A DNA stretch of 24,225 bases from a virus, in the IMG/VR virus record IMGVR_UViG_3300036781_000818, positions 1 through 24,225 of that record; one strand, 5' to 3'. How positions within the stretch are numbered: the stretch's first letter is position 1; each line of letters starts with the position of its first letter. Both the position numbers and the translations under genes were made by a program. The notes beneath the pieces are model-generated. The model was not told the origin of the DNA. It saw only the letters and a list, made by a program, of their open reading frames with translations, and searched no databases. Positions 23,352 to 24,225 of this stretch are shown piece by piece.

Positions 23352-23778
23352 GGGGGGCAAACTCCGGTGCCATGCGGCCCAGGCCCGCGCGAGCGGCCGG
23401 GGAGAAGCCGAGCTCCGACGCGCAGCGCAGCATGATATGGGCCTGCCGGTTCATCACGCCGAGGTAGGGATTGGGCATCACGCCGCCATCGCGCGTGCTG
23501 ACGACTTGCCCCAGCTCCCGCACCTTGAGGGAGGCGCGGGCATGCTCGACCGCCGCGACCACCCAGATCACCAGCACCTCACGGTCCGTCCCGGTCAGCA
23601 GTCCGGGCGGCGCATGCTCGGCGCTGTAGTGCCACTGCTCGCGCTGCTGATCGTCGAACCACGCAGGCGGTGCCCAGATGTCGCCGACGCCCTCGGGCTC
23701 GGCAGCTTCGATGGGTCGCCTGCCGGGCTTTCCGTGCAGCTTGTGCAGTGCCGCAGGAATTGTTTTCTTGGTGCGCAT
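23272..23778 (-). CDS. terS: Terminase small subunit, P27 family
   Basis: The start at 23778 gives 168 aa beginning [20 protein letters not shown], which is the usual P27 opening (basic stretch, Leu-x-x-Leu-HG-x-PGxRP). GDIWAPPAWFDDQQREQW, LTGTDREVLVIWVVAAVEHA and PNPYLGVMNRQAHIMLRCAS follow. A GTG at 23787 is an alternative start. It recognises the phage genome for packaging and works with the terL encoded next. Its ATG overlaps the ATG of the plus-strand ASCH-like gene within the shared tetranucleotide CATG, so the two starts are head to head. Confidence 0.88.
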   Translation of the reverse strand: MRTKKTIPAALHKLHGKPGRRPIEAAEPEGVGDIWAPPAWFDDQQREQWHYSAEHAPPGLLTGTDREVLVIWVVAAVEHARASLKVRELGQVVSTRDGGVMPNPYLGVMNRQAHIMLRCASELGFSPAARAGLGRMAPEFAPHVPSIGQPRNNARLAAYLDRKPDKLH

Positions 23779-24061
23779 GATGACCACGCCGCTCTGGTTG
23801 GTGCTGCGCGGCGAACACTTTGACGCCTTCGCTGCAGGCACCAAGACGACCGAGTACCGGCGATTCGGCTCGCCGCTGGGCAGGCTGGAGCGCCTGCCGA
23901 TCGGGCGGCCAGTCACGCTGTCGCGCGGGTACTCAGGGCCGCGGCTGCATATGGTGATCAAGGCAGTATCGGTTGTGCCGGCGGCAAGCGTGCCTAAGGC
24001 GGCCGAAATCTACGGACGGCGCGCCCGTCTGGTCGCCATCGAGCTTGGCACCCGTGTTTAG
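23777..24061 (+). CDS. ASCH-like domain protein, 94 aa
   Basis: The frame opens further upstream inside terS, but family-like sequence begins at the ATG-ATG pair at 23777. [20 protein letters not shown] (6-25) runs into EYRRFG, then [12 protein letters not shown] (43-54). This is the phage and bacterial ASCH-like pattern: a strand, a helix, the AGTKTxEYR loop, then a strand ending in a GY turn. ASCH domains are thought to bind RNA or modified nucleosides. Ribosome binding is weak: AGGA lies about 18 bases upstream. It fills the gap between terS and nhaA exactly, overlapping both genes antisense at its start and stop codons. Confidence 0.72.
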   Translation: MMTTPLWLVLRGEHFDAFAAGTKTTEYRRFGSPLGRLERLPIGRPVTLSRGYSGPRLHMVIKAVSVVPAASVPKAAEIYGRRARLVAIELGTRV

Positions 24062-24225
24062 TGTCGCTCGCCCTGGCTTTTGGGCGGAGGACCTTGCACG
24101 GAGTCGCCGGACGTATCCTGCCCCCAACTGAGACCGAGTAAGGCCGCGACCACGGATCCGGGCAACACGCCTAGTTTTGCTGCGCCTTCGTCGGAGAAGG
24201 CCAGCATGGCGATGAAGATGGACAT
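24058..24225 (-). CDS. nhaA: NhaA Na+/H+ antiporter, C-terminal part
   Basis: Reading minus from the window edge gives [12 protein letters not shown], then [17 protein letters not shown] (15-31), then a polar tail of about 24 residues ending RH. This matches the last membrane helices of NhaA, where GFTMSLFIxxLAF and AKLGILxGSLLAGLLG are well-known signatures. The visible Met is internal in NhaA proteins, so the gene should continue beyond 24225. If the sequence really begins there it is a truncated remnant. NhaA exchanges Na+ for H+ across the inner membrane. The stop TAA overlaps the ASCH stop TAG on the opposite strand. Confidence 0.72.
   Translation of the reverse strand: MSIFIAMLAFSDEGAAKLGVLPGSVVAALLGLSWGQDTSGDSVQGPPPKSQGERH

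Noticed and set aside
21723-23435. Plus-strand ORF (570 aa) antisense to terL
   Set aside because: terL has all its motor and nuclease motifs on the minus strand; the antisense frame shows none.
1-24225. tRNA genes, CRISPR arrays, insertion sequences, integrase or att sites
   Set aside because: I looked for cloverleaf-like sequences, regularly spaced repeats, transposase motifs and terminal inverted repeats and saw none that could be supported.

Overview
The window reads as the late (structural) region of a tailed siphovirus or prophage from a high-GC proteobacterial host. An alphaproteobacterium such as a rhizobial relative is my guess from protein style only. No integrase, lysis, replication or repressor gene is visible, so I cannot say whether this is a free phage or a prophage. 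Nearly every gene is on the minus strand and is transcribed from right to left. Most neighbours are coupled by ATGA, GTGA or TGATG overlaps.

From the right end, in transcription order: the C-terminal end of an NhaA Na+/H+ antiporter touches the window edge (24058-24225). A plus-strand ASCH-like gene (23777-24061) fills the space between it and the packaging genes. The small (P27-like) and large terminase subunits follow (21624-23778). A plus-strand gene of unknown function (21256-21627) ends against terL. Then come a 59-aa basic protein, the HK97-type prohead protease and the HK97-fold major capsid protein (18802-21043).

Between capsid and portal, where structural genes would normally be contiguous, lies a plus-strand cassette (16581-18716). 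It encodes an H1-like/DUF3489-like DNA-binding protein with a strong terminator, an NhaD-like ion transporter and a coupled 29-residue membrane peptide. The late genes resume with portal, an unknown 89-aa protein, head-tail connector, head closure, tail terminator, HK97 gp10-like protein and tail tube (11652-16202). The tail module is lambda-like: the G/T chaperone pair in a -1 frame relation, tape measure, M, L (with Fe-S cysteines), K (JAMM plus NlpC/P60), I and J, then two fiber-type proteins and several very small genes, one of them a two-helix membrane protein (1-11655).

The unusual parts are the non-structural genes set in the late cluster: members of two unrelated Na+/H+ antiporter families (NhaD-like complete, NhaA partial), a DNA-binding protein, an ASCH protein and an orphan. 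A 16-bp motif, TNGWCA-N3-TGTTTAA, occurs in the two divergent intergenic regions and points into three of the small non-structural transcription units. This suggests independently promoted cargo (morons). A role in host sodium or pH homeostasis is inference from family membership only.
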